Assembly (NCBI RefSeq): GCF_001649575.2
Contig: NC_051431.1
Location: 2,734,142 to 2,798,141, forward strand
DNA length: 64,000 bases
Direction of reading: 5' to 3'
Origin: Kryptolebias marmoratus
Lineage: Eukaryota; Chordata; Actinopteri; Cyprinodontiformes; Rivulidae
The translations under genes were made by a program, and so were the position numbers. The notes beneath the pieces were generated by a model. The model had not been told where the DNA came from. It saw nothing but the letters and a program-made list of their open reading frames with translations, and did no database searches. Below are positions 38,801 to 51,400 of this stretch, piece by piece. Positions within the stretch are counted from its first letter, which is position 1. Every line of letters begins with the position of its first letter.

Positions 38801-41800
38801 TCACCTGGATGTCAGAACGCCAGCCTGGATTTCTGTGAGAAGTATTTTGGAGCTGCTGTTCCTGACCCATCCTTGTTTTTCTTCTCCAGGATCGGGAGCG
38901 TTTGCTGGTTGAGCTGGAGCACCTGCAGCAGACGGACCTGCTGAGGAGGAGACAACAGGTATCACAGATGCCACCGCAGATCTTTCAGCCTCTCTACAAG
39001 AGACAGGAGACAAGAGAGGACTTTCAGAGGGAGATGGAGTTCGCCTTTGAGGACATGTACACCGGAGAGAGGCGTGAGGACTGTTCTGTGTACAACTTCA
39101 CTGTGAATATGTTTGAAATTAATTACCAGAGGACAGCAGTGTGTCTGCTTGATTCCATAGATCTCTAATAGATCCTCCCTGAACCTCATGTGTCTCATCT
39201 CAGGAGTTAAAGGTGACCTGGTGGTCCAGCTGATACCCGAGCCTCTTCCAGCTTCTTCCACTGGCAGCCGGGACCAGGAGCTGGACGTTACTTTGGATGA
39301 AACCTCCACGTCTGAAGCAGAACATGTACAAAATGACACAGAGCAGGAAGCTGGAAGCACTGAGCAGGAACCATCAGCTGAAGGTGAAGAGAAAAAAACA
39401 TACATTTATTAATGTTTTAAATGATTTAAAAATATTTTTAGTCTTCACTTAAAATCTGTATGAAGATATTTATTCCTGTTTTATTTAATTGTGAACTTCT
39501 TATAATAAACATCCCAAACTTCAGTAAACAATCCAGATTATTAAAACTTTTTTTAAGCTACAGTGGAGCCTTCGAGGCCCGCTCCCAGACGGGCACTGAG
39601 GAAACTCCTGGATCGCATCAGGAGCCAGAGGAACGAGTGGGTTGACAGCAGCAGCCGTGTTTGTGATTCTCCGACTGTCACGGATCAGATCCCAGAGCGG
39701 GACTCAACCATCGAATCAGGATCTTTACAGAGTGAAGAGAAACATAAACAGACCTTCATCGGGATCCATGAGCCCACCATCCCTCCACCAGGTGACTCCT
39801 TCACCGTCTTTATGTATTTATAGTCTTACAGAAAAGTTTTTGTTTATTTCTGATTGTTCTCATTTTTATGTTGATGATTTTTTTTTGTTTTTTCAAGCAG
39901 CTGTGGAGCTTAGAAACCAGCCAGACAGTTCCCTTCCTGATGTTCTCGTCAGCAAAATTCAAGAATTTGAAGAAGAACGAAAGAAAAGGGTAAATACCAA
40001 TTAATGGTTATTTTACAAGGCAAATATATATTTTTTACTTTGTGCACTTTGATGTGGACTAAAGCAATAAATCAACAATTAAAACTAGTAAATTAGTAAA
40101 GAAAACAAAGCTTTTAGTTTGGTTGTGGTCTCACGAAGCCTTTCTTTGTTCCCAGGAAGAGGAGCTGGAGACGGAGAAACGGCAGCAGTTGTTTCTCCTG
40201 CAGGAGCTGGAAGAGCAGAAAGCCAAACTGGAACAGATGCTGCTCGAGGCTCAGCAGGAGAGGGAACACCTGAAGGCTGCTGTGACTCAGGAAACAACCC
40301 TTAACCAACCAGAAGAACCCGTACGGGACCAGGAGGTCACCCCCGGTTTAACCACCGAGGTACGTTTAAATCATATGTGGACATTTCATAGTTGCTCCTG
40401 GTAATAATTAGTATTTAGTATTTGGGAACAGCTTTAGTCCAGTGGTAGGGAGGTCGTCTTCCAGTCAGAGGATTTGGGGTTTGATCCACAGCTTGTACTA
40501 CATCCTGAGGTGTCTGTGGGCTGAACACGGATCCCCGATATGCTTCTCAGTGTATGAGTGATGATAAAAAGGTGCTGCATGTAGACTGTAAAATGTATAA
40601 TAGAAAGCTCTGAATGAGCTTTTGTAAATAATAGCTGTTATTTATCTGTGTGTGCAGTCGGCTCCTCCTGCAGGTGAAGACGATCACACCAGAAGAATCA
40701 GAGAATACCAGCAGAGGCTGTTGGAGCAGAACAGGTAGGATTTCACATAGATGTTCTCCAAAGCCAGCAGAAACTGAAAAAGTCAGATTTATGTTATCTA
40801 TTTTTTAAGAGTTCACCAGAGGTCAGTGGAAGTGGCTCGTCAGCGTTTGGAAGAGTACCAACAAGCTCTACAAATTCGCCACAACATGACCACCAGGTCA
40901 ATGCTGCCTGTTGTCCGGCCTCCAAGCATCATCCCTCTGCATAGTACACAGTCTGATCACCTTCCAGCTCCTCCTCAGCTCCCCACTACACCTGCAGTGC
41001 CTCCATTTATTCAGGATGAAGCACAAATCTCAGAGGAAGTTGTCAGAAGACACTCTGAGGCGTTGGCTTCACCTCCCCGTCCTGCTTTCAGTGTGAGTTC
41101 TGGCTCCAAGTTGCTGTCAGGTGTTTCAGACACTCTGAGGTTACAGAGACCAAACGTAAACGCTTACCTGACTGATAACATAATGAAAAGAGTAACAGAA
41201 CACTTACCAGAAAGACTAAGACCATCCTCAGTCTCTGAGGAGCAGCTGCCTCACGGACTGTTATCGACACACGAGTCAACCGGCTCACAATCATCCTCTG
41301 ATCCGCTCCGAGCCGTTAGCCCGGGCTTCCCACCTCTGGATCCAGGCCTGGTCTCCGGAGAGGAGGACATGGAGAGGCAGAGACGAGAGCTGCTGGAGGC
41401 TCAGAGACGAGTGATGGAGCAGAGGGAGGCAGTGATGCAGCAGCAGAGGCTGCAGGAAGACGAGAGGCGGAGGAAGGAAGTGGAGATGGAGCAGATGAGG
41501 AGACAAAAGGAGACGCTGCAGGCTCTCATCGACACTGACGAACAAGTATGTGGGAGAAATCCTGCAGTCAAATAATACGTTTGTAGTTTTACTTTGGAAT
41601 TAGAAAAATTTAAACATCTAAAATGTTTTAAATGTGAGAACACACCTCCTGATGTCTTTTCTTACCTACAGCCCGTTTCACACCCTCCCCCTGAAGAGCT
41701 GGAATCTGAGGATGTTGGTCAACAACGACTGAGGTTGCTCGTCTCCCTGCTGAAGGCCATTGAGGAGTCAAACGGGGGAACTTTATCACACTTAGAGGAT

Positions 41801-42975
41801 CCTGAAGAGAGCGATGACTCCCTTCAACAAACTCCGTCTGACTTTCCTGAGACAGGTAGTGGATGCATTCATTTCAGAACCGGAACATTTGTGATTAATT
41901 CGCTTACCTCTTATTAAAAACAAGACTGTTTTAATTGTCCTATGATGAATATTGTTTTTCAGAATTGTAAATTTAGATTTTGTTTTCCTTTTCAGCTCCT
42001 GCTGGACCTCCTCAGCCTTCAGGTCTCTTTCATCCTCCTCGAGCACCAAAACCCCCGGTCACACGTGTCAAATTAGGCTTTAAAGAAATAATGACTGAAC
42101 AGCATGAGCTCAGCGCCATTCAAGAGGTGGAGACTCCTGTCAACATGAGTCATGTCACAGGTCTGATCCGCCTCAGAACCACAGTCGATTCATCGTTTAC
42201 CCAACGCACACAGAGGGAACGGCTGACTGGTTGTCTTCTGTCTCTAGGTCAGGAGGATAATGTGACAGATTCTTCTCACACTGCAGACCAGGATTCAGAG
42301 TCGTTTGTGTCGTCTGATGGGACTCTGCAGACTCTGTCCGTGTCCAGCAGTGGACAACAAACTGCTGAGAGACGAGTCGGCTCAGAGACATCCGTCCATC
42401 TTCCCTGGAGGGAGAGACTGCTGTCCGGAGCAGGAACGTCTCCAGAGCATTCAGACTCGGGTACGAACACTGAGGGAGTCAAGATTACAGATGGAGCTGA
42501 GATGGTCGATAAAATATTAAGAATGTAAAGTTAGAATAATACTTGTTGGTTCTTGTTTTTCTAGATTCCGTCCTGAAAGTTTTCTCGCCGCTTTCTTCTG
42601 ATTCTGGGAGAGGAGCTGACTTTTCTGGTCCTGCAAATACCAGCTATAAATCCCCCACGGAGGTAACCAAGGCAGAGAAGATGTAGAAAACTTAACACTG
42701 TTTGTGCTTTTCCTGTGAAAGAGTCATGAAACTTTAAAATGACTCTGAAAAGTTTAATATGCAGTGAAAAAAACCTCGGGCCGCAGTTTATTTTCTCCAG
42801 TTCAGCTGCAGTTGATGGTGAGATGGTGGTGATGAACAGATGGCTACATTTAAATCCCCTCTGAGGTTCACAAACTTTGTGGATCGATGATGAAAAACAG
42901 CCAAATCTGAGAGTTCGGGGCTTCGAGCCTCGGCCTGTGATTATGCTTGAGAAGCTTCTGTGTTTTTTGTTATTG

Positions 42976-43017
<42 letters not shown>

Positions 43018-46000
43018 AGTGTGTGTGTGCATGTGTGTGTTAGTTTGTCTTTGTTTCTGTGTGCTGAGCGATGATGATAAAATACTCCAACCTGAAGTGT
43101 GTTTATTAAAAATACATTTCATGATGGTTTCTACACTTGAACTGAGCTCAGTGAGTCTGTTTGCAGGTAAACAAATTTAATCTGTTTACAAAAATGTGAT
43201 TTAATGTGACATAAATTAATTGTTCTACTTGTTGTTTGTTTCCTATTGAAACAAATTAAATTTAAATGACAAACATCTTCACCTACATACCTGTGACTTT
43301 AATGATGAAGCTCATTTAAACAAGCCACTGGCTACTTTTGTTAGAATAGTCAGAATACTAAACCTTTAAAGATATTTGTGTTTAAAGCTGTCGTCCGCCC
43401 AGAACAGCATAGCTCTGTGTGAGAGCAGGAACATGTTTAATTATCTGTTTGTTTGTTCGTAAAACCTTATGTTTTGTGTCAGCGTCTCTGCAGGCCTCCA
43501 GAGTCGGTCTGCTTCTCCTCCACCACGATCTCCAGCGGCAGCTACGTCACCACCGACCCCGAGCAAAACGCAGACACCGGTGAGCGGCAGCAGGAGCCTA
43601 AAATCCTCACCTGGAATAAACCCACCTGGCAGTAAACTGAGGCTTGTTTTTCATTAATAAACATTTGGAATTGTTTTCTAAATATACCCCTATCTTTGTT
43701 TTTCCCTTTTTATTTCAACAGATAAATCTCTGTCCTTCAAACAAGAAAATGGAGCAGATTTAAGCGACGTCTCGTCTCCTTGTGGTCCGACTCTGAGTAC
43801 AGAGGAAAACTCATCTGCGGGTCGTCCTGCTGCTTCTGTTCATTCAGTGTTTGACGACAGCAGCATCCAGAGAATTATAGATAAATATACCAGGGAGCTC
43901 AATGTCTCCCTCGGCTCTGCAGAGACAGCAACAGGTGAATGAAACTCTCAGAAACTAATCACTGGATGTACATCTACACCTGAGTAACTTCTGGAGTTAG
44001 CCCAGTTCATGACGGCTGTACAAAACAGGCTAACCCTCAGTTGCAGATATTGAGCTAAAATCTGGTTTGGAAGTAGCTGAAGGTCATCCTCAGCACATAC
44101 AATGAGCACAAACAGATCTTTGCTCTAAACTTTAGCACGTTTATTAAAAATATTTTTTCTTCCACTCCAGTTAGTCACTTGAATAACTTCAGTTATGGAC
44201 ACACAAACACGGTCTCGTCTGATAGTTGTGTGAAATAACTTGTCAAACTGTCCGTTTTGGAAGAAATGATTTGTTGTAATGTTGTGTTTCTGCTCTGATG
44301 GAACGCAGTAAAGTTTTCATGTAGACGAGTCTGGCTCTTCAGTTTCTCATCTGTTGTTTTTGTTGTTGTCAGGGAGGATGATGGAGGATGAAAACTCAGC
44401 AGCTCGTCAGTCCTTTCTGTCGCACACAGCAGGAGCTCAGAGGAGCGTCCCGGTCAGTTTCTACTGAAATAATAAGTTCTTAATGAACAACAAACCTAAA
44501 ACCTGTTAAAAACACATGAAGCTGCATGTACTGTTAGTTACATTGTGTTTTTTTTAGGTGGAAGGCAGTTGTTGGGTCACGTCTGTTGAATCTAAATGTT
44601 TACGTACAGAAACTGAGATTTATCTTACAGAATTTAATATGCTGATTTTTCAGAATATCAATATAAATTCAGTAAACATCCCTAAACCTGAAAGATGTTT
44701 TATTTTTGGATGTTTTTCCAGGACCTGAACAGCACCGTCCATCCCAACTTGGAGCATTTCTCCACTGATCAGGACTCTTTCCAGCCTTTGATTGGTCACC
44801 TGACTGACCAATCATCGTGTCTCGCCGCTGACCAGAGGGAGTCGGTTCTGGAGCAGCTGGTCGGACAGCCGTCAGCTCACTCTTCGATGATTGGTCCCCT
44901 GCCGAGCTTCGATCAGGGCGGGTGGGACTCCACTCTGAGTCGGATGATTGGCCGCCTCTCCCATCAGTCCGGCTCTCTTTGGCTGAGTCCTGGGCAGGAC
45001 TTTTATGCCGGTCAGCTGATGGGTCGGGTGGCGTCTGAGTCATCGTGGTTGGATGGAAGTCCAGAGGAGAGTCAGATGAGACCGCTGATCGGGGAGCTGG
45101 ATGAGTCTGCTGACCAACACAGTGGAAGCTCAGGTAAAAGAGTTGCTATGTGCTTATGTGTGGCTCGAAAAATAATTATTCCTTTAGTCCCATTGCTCCT
45201 AAAACATGCCAGTTTATCACCCACACGTCCTCTGAGTTCAGGTCTGGTCATGACTCAGCTGCTGTTTACAGGGGAAAGTAGCAGTGTGGTTCTTGGTGTT
45301 GTGCCGTCAGACCGGACGTCCCCTCCAGAAGCGCCGCCTAGTAGCGTGCCTGTCCCAGATGTTACTCCACATCTGCAGGACCCAAGCAGCACAGTGGACC
45401 TGGACTCTCAAGGGGCTGAAGAAGGTGAGCTTAAAAAGATTTGAGTAAAGATTTAACTCCAAAAAACGTCCTGAGGGTTATGATGGAATGAGGAAAAACG
45501 ACCTCTTTTCAACCATCTTTACTGTTTCCAGGCTCAGATTTGTTCCACCCATTGGAGGCTGAAATCACCCACAATGAAACAGCTGACCCCTCAATGACCT
45601 TTCACCTGCCTGAACACAATGTTTCTGACACTCCTGAAGGATATTCAGCCAGCGGGGAGCACTTCGAACCGTCACCTGAGCAGCTTCGAACAGAGGAGCA
45701 GAAGCGCTGCAGATCCTCCCCCTCTCTACAAGAATCCTTCTCCCAGCTTCTTATCTCTGAATGTCCCCCCCAGGAGTCGATTCTTATCATGTCCCCCTCC
45801 TTAAAGACAGATGTGGAGCAAAACTCTTATCTCCTGTCAAATTTAAGCATGTGTTGTGACACAGCAGCTCAGAGGACAGGGGTTTCTGAAATGCACAAAG
45901 ATTTAGACCCAGTCCTCGAACATTGTGCAGGAGAGAAGTTTGATCAAGAAGAAAACCAGATGGATTTTTTTCCTTCTTCAGAAAAGATAATAGTACGTTT

Positions 46001-47949
46001 TACTCCATATCATAGTAAATTTTAGCAGTTCTTTCAATCATTGACTCACTTATCGTCCTGTTTTCCTGTATGCCAGGAAGCAGCTGGTGAGAAGGGGATC
46101 CTTGAGCAGTCTGAGATAACATTAGTGAGTCTGACAGACACCACGCTCCAGGATGAGGAGACGACCATCACAGAGGAGATGGTTCAGGAAGATGACCTTT
46201 CAGAGGGACTCAAAAAGGATGACCAGACGGAGACAGAGGTATAAAAACTCCAGTTCTGAATGAAGGTCAAAGATGCTCACTGTTTGATTCGACTTGTGCT
46301 TCAGGTCTGTTTATGACCTTTTAAACACCAAATCTGTCCACTAGGAGCTTCAGTCTACATCATTCCCAAAGGAGACTCCTGAGGAGGACTGTCAGACACA
46401 TTCAGGTAGGATGAAGAGACCTACAGACTAAAATATGACATTTCTTTAAAGCCTTGGGAAAAAGTTAGGGGGTTCTGTGAGTATTTATGAATTTTTATGA
46501 CCCTAAACACCCATAATACCAAAAATATGCAGTGAAATGCACACTAGCAGTACATGCTGTCTTATCTCTAAAATGGACTTTAAAATATAATATATAATTT
46601 GGACAATTTCTATAAAATTGCAATCTTAACTTCATGCTAATCTACTCATTTTTTGTAGCTTTTAAGCAGCTTTAAAATTTTGCACACAGATATACAAAAA
46701 CGGCTCAGGTTTTGAAGCATTATTGAAATTTAAACATATGTGGCACTAATAAAATCTGTATACCGCCCCCTCCTTACCACAGCCTTGTGTTGCTTTTAAT
46801 GTTTATTTTGCATAATGAGATTTATTGTAGGGACATTTCCCTGAAGAGGAAATATTTGTTTTGTTCTAAACTTGTTTTCAGCCACAGCTTGTGAAGACTG
46901 ACATGTTCTCTTCCCCTCCTCGTGTTCAGGGACCACCCTGGAGTTTCAGTGGGGTCCAAGCAAAGACCTGCAGGACGTCTTCCAGCAGAAGCGCTCGGCT
47001 CTTCTTCAGAGATCCAACCGCAGGGTGGAGGAGCTCAAAGCCAAAGGAGCTCAGAGCCGAGGCACAGAACCTGTCACCTGCAAGGCCAAAACTACATCCC
47101 AACCTCAGAAGAACTGTAGCAGGGCAAAGGGAGGACAGGCTGCACAGAAAAGGCCACCACTTCCCTCTTCAGGTTCGTTATATTCTTCACACTTAGTTTA
47201 AAACTTATTTTTGTTGAACTAACGCTACATGTGCCAGTGGCCCTGAAGTTAGAGCCAAAACTGGTTCTCTTTAGCTAAAAACTTTTTTTTTGTTCTAAAT
47301 TTTACTTCACACTGCACAAAGTCTCTCTGGATTCTACATAGAAGAAACAAGAGTTCTTTAAACAAAAGAAATTCACTTAAAAATCTTGTTAACTAGTGTT
47401 ACTGTGGTTTTAATACAGCAGTGGGAATGAAGTTAAATGTACCTCAAACCCATTATTGATTCTGTAGATAAATAAACATGACTTTCTTGACCCAAACATA
47501 AATCCGCACCTTTTAACAACCTTATTATTTCCCCTCAGTTAGTGGCTCCAACATGAAAAAAGTCGAGGTGAAGATCTGCACACCTGAGCAGAGGAAACAT
47601 GATCTTTCTGTGATGCACAAGAGAACTCAGAGGTACCGCCTGGATGTCATTTCATTTCCCCTCCGTTCACTCAGAAAAGCCCTGGGTGTTGGCTGACTGA
47701 GGGATCTGATCTCTGCAGGTTGTACGAGCAGCTGGAGGAGGTGAAACAGCAGAAAACCATCAGGAGCAGGCAGGAAGATTACGCCAGAAACAGACTGAAG
47801 GCCAAGGAGTTCCACAAGGTATTTATTTTAAAAAACGACCTGCAGGTATCAAACTGCTGCAGTGCTTGACTGAACTTCTGAGGTAATTTTTATTTTTGTC
47901 TCCACAGAAAACGTTACAGAAGCTTCGTGCCAAACAGACTCCACAGTGA
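35798..47949 (+). CDS. cep295: Centrosomal protein 295
   Basis: Centriole protein needed for centriole-to-centrosome conversion. Coding exons: 35798-35896, 36730-36930, 37138-37262, 37343-37436, 37986-38099, 38175-38315, 38890-39073, 39204-39383, 39564-39791, 39901-39989, 40156-40359, 40658-40734, 40810-41545, 41672-41855, 41996-42460, 42565-42662, 43483-43579, 43722-43934, 44373-44452, 44722-45133, 45272-45424, 45532-45992, 46077-46238, 46345-46405, 46930-47172, 47539-47632, 47719-47818, 47908-47949. Phases agree, giving 1778 residues, shorter than the roughly 2600 of mammals. The N-terminus MKRKVSKLRLSPNEEARII and EREMEFAFEDMYTGE-like stretch match the family. Long coiled coils follow (exons 6, 11, 13). 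Exon 20 holds an LIG-type repeat array. The C-terminal GPSKDLQDVFQQKRSALL is the start of the ALMS motif. An 87-nt possible intron (42161-42247) is in frame within exon 15. Several low-similarity middle exons rest on phase and splice sites only. Confidence 0.93.
40430..40640 (+). mobile_element. Degenerate SINE-like element
   Basis: The segment has tRNA-like head words (gctttagtccagtggtaggg, ggggtttgatccacagc) followed by agtgtatgagtgatgataaa and gaaagctctgaatgagcttt. It resembles a tRNA-derived SINE body and tail, but is heavily mutated. It lies in a cep295 intron, between exons ending at 40359 and starting at 40658. Confidence 0.55.
42980..43040. repeat. (TG)n microsatellite
   Basis: A run of TG dinucleotides from about 42980 to 43012, then a second broken tract to about 43040, within a cep295 intron. 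Confidence 0.9.
43958..44105 (+). repeat. Unnamed dispersed repeat, copy in cep295 intron
   Basis: The segment reads cactggatgtacatctacac, gagttagcccagttcatgac, cagatattgagctaaaatct and tagctgaaggtcatcctcag. It is the reverse orientation of the 24470 copy and parallels the 49718 copy. Confidence 0.6.
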
Positions 47950-48426
47950 CATGAAATTAATCTTGATTTGAATCTTTTAAATTTCTAATTTAATTTATAT
48001 TTCATTATTTAATTGTAGTTTTTAAATTAATAAACTGTTTTATGAAGAGTTTGGTCTGAAAATTAATTATCTGTTGCTACATTTAAGTAAATAGCTGAAT
48101 GCAAGATAATAAAAATCAACTTTCAAACTAATTTTTAAAGTAAAACAAACAAAAAAAGGCATTTATGGGACTGAGATGGCAAACACAAACCACTGGGTAA
48201 GTTCATATGAAGCACTATGTTCGAACTGATCTGTCATTACAGCTTCCAGGAGACCAGCAGCCACTTGGAGGTAAATATTAATCGAAGCATAAAAAATCCT
48301 TTAAATACGGTTTCAGAAGCTTTTAAAATGAAGGATGAGCTGCCCTCAACTGAACAGATATTAGTTTTGGCGTTAGCAACACGGCTCCTCTCAGAGATGC
48401 CTCTTCAGGCTTTCCTGCAGTGAAGT
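47950..48426. other. cep295-ech1 tail-to-tail intergenic region
   Basis: About 480 bases between two stop codons on opposite strands. A plus-strand AATAAA at 48029-48034 is the likely cep295 poly(A) signal. No clear minus-strand AATAAA for ech1 was found; variants may be used. Otherwise AT-rich unique sequence. Confidence 0.6.
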
Positions 48427-51400
48427 TTACAGTTTGGAGAAAACCGCCGTCTTGGGGCTCTTCTTCTCGATGGCAGCCTGAGCAGATTTCGTCAGATCTT
48501 CAGTCTGAAGCATGCTCATGTTCCACGTGGCCTGGAAAAGTGGAAACAGGGCTGGGACTGAGTTCAACCTGGTGTTTCTTTAGCAGAAATCAGGTTTTTA
48601 AAAACCTAAGACTTGATTTTAATTCTCTTTTTGTTGTAACTAATACAACCAGACCAGATTTATGACCTGCATTTGTAACTGGAGAAGCAGAAGTTATCAG
48701 TTATATGACAGTCATGAATTAATTTGTCTTCTCTAAAACATAACTTATGAACTCACGTAGCCACATGTTTTTGATGCATCTGAGTCTGTACCACAATCAA
48801 TAGGTTATAAAACTGATTTGTTTTACTGAAACAAGGTGGCGTCTCCTGCTGGATGTATTACTGAGAGAAAAAAAAATCAGACACCTGAGAGCCATCTTTT
48901 GTACAGGACTCTGCAGACAAGCGCTTACAGTTTAGTGGCAAATCATTAAACTTATCTGAATAAATGTAAAATTTGCCCTTTTATAATAATTTCTGGTGGT
49001 TTTCAGAAATAAAAGGTTCAGTTTCTAGATGAAGAGAAGCTCAAACATCCACAGAGGTGTGAGATATCCTCACCATGAAGTGCAGTCCTTCATCTACGCT
49101 GTGATCTCTGGAATAGATGAGGTTTATTTTGGTTCCCTGCACAGCCACAGGGCTGCGACCGGCGATCTCCCCCGCCATCTCCAGGGCGCCAGCCATCATG
49201 GCCTCCTTATCTGCAAACACTCGGCTGCAGGCGGAGGAAAAGAAAAAGAATCATACTTTGTAGCTTCAAAGGCAAGAAACGGCTGCTTTTATTTTATTTT
49301 TTGCAAGTGTCAGATCAGCTGAAATAATTTAACTGCTGCAATCAGATTCATCCATCCTGCAAGACAGAAACAGTCGGGCTGACAGCGATACAATAATATA
49401 ATTGTCTGAAAGCAACAAGCAGAAGAACACTGTCAGCTGATGTTTGTGGACCCAAAACTTTGATGCATGTTCAGAACCATCAATAAGGAAACCTCTTCAT
49501 ATTAAAATTAGTGATTCCCATCCCCTCCTGCATGTTTTAGGTGTTTCCCTGCTTTGACAAACTTGATCTGAATGACTGAGTGATCAACAGGCTTCTGCAG
49601 AGAAACAATAAAACATGCAGGATGGTGCTCCTCGAGGACCAGGGTTGGGAATCACTGCTGGCAGGTGATAATGTATTTTCCTGTGTCTTTTTTGCTCATT
49701 TTCTGTCATTTCCAAAGTAATCATTGGATGTACATCTAACAACTGGTTAACGTTTGGAGTCAACCCCATTCAAGATGGCTGCCACAGTTAATCAATCTTA
49801 CAAAAAATAACTGCAACTCAGTCAGTTTTACAGATATTGAGCTAAATCTTGTTGTGGTGGTAGCTGAGAGTCATCCCCAACAAGAGCTAACGGATGGTGC
49901 GACATCTTGCAATATTTCTGGCTAAATTATGGCAGGAAATACACATTTCTTCAAGTACTGCTCAGCCGTCTACACTAATTTACACTCATAAAGACATTTT
50001 CTTGTCATCTTTTTAAAAGTGGTTTTCATCAGTAGTTCCTAAGGCTTTCTGAACGTCACTCAAAGGCTTCAGCTGCTTTTTCACTCACTGTCAGTCCAGT
50101 TAAAGAAATTAAGGTTGGCTCAAGAGTAACAGTTTACTTCACTTTGATTGTACTGAAGTGTAGAAGCACTACAAACAGTCTGGTTTCATTAGATCATCCA
50201 CATTTGGTCAGCTGAATAGACCTTAATTTAAGATGAATTTGAGCATTTTGTCAGATTAAATGAAAAACAGCAGCTGCAGTCGGGTTTTCTTCTGCAGAAT
50301 TTGTGACTCTGGTATTTGAAGGATGTGTTTTTACCTGACCAATCCGCTGCTCTTGGCCTCATCAGCATACATTTTCCGGGCTGTCAGAGCGAGCTCATTT
50401 ACCAGACTGTGGGGATCAGAGATGGAGTTATTAATCAGCCTCGGGCTCTCTGCAGGTGTTAAAATGTGGGGTTTACCTGCGGCTGCCGATCACTTTGGGA
50501 AGTCTTTGCAGAGTTCCAACGTCTGCTGCAAGTCCGACATCAACTTCCTGTGGAGCCAGAAACAGAAACCCAGACCCGCAGTGTTTTAACTCTAAACACC
50601 GTTTTGTTTTACAACTGTTCCTTCAACACTCTGAAGCTGTAAACTGCTGTCTTCATCCACTCAGATCTTACCTATAAAATCTGAAATCATGACATTCGAA
50701 ACGATTCACCCTTCCATTGTCAAACTAAAGATGAACTTAATGTCCCAAGAGAAATTTTTCATTGCATCAAAGTTCAGCTCATAGGAGGTTCAGTCAACAA
50801 ATAAATAAGGAAATTAACATTTTAAATCTTAAACAGCACAGTGATAAAAAGGTCAATATTCTAAGTACAAAAACTAAAATGATTTCTGTCTCTGTATTAC
50901 TCGAATTTTCCTCAGTTTTTTAGGTTGATTTTTTTTTTCTGTTGTTTCTCCCCCCCTCTTCAAAAAATAATAAATTAAAAGATAAAATCAGACAAATATA
51001 CCTTAACTTGAAACCAGGCGTCCTGGGTGCAGAGGCGAATGTCACAGGCTGTAATCAGGTCAACACCTGTCAGAGAGAACAACATCTTCACACAAACTAA
51101 AAAAACACCAACATGACAGTTTCTTTCACCCCTCAGCCACATTTAGGGAACAGAAAAATAAATAAAAACACTATAAACCAAGCAGCAGTATCCAGATTAA
51201 CGTTGTAGGTAAATTCAGCTGCTCTGCGGGCACCTCTGAGTTTTCCTTTCAAGAAACTCAAACCACAATCGATAACTTAACACAAAAAGAACAAATAATT
51301 ATCCTAAAATAAAGAGAAATTTACTAATTACTGCAAAGTGGAATCAATACAGATCCTGTCAAAACAAAAATAATAATTCTGATTTTGTTAAAGAGTAAAA

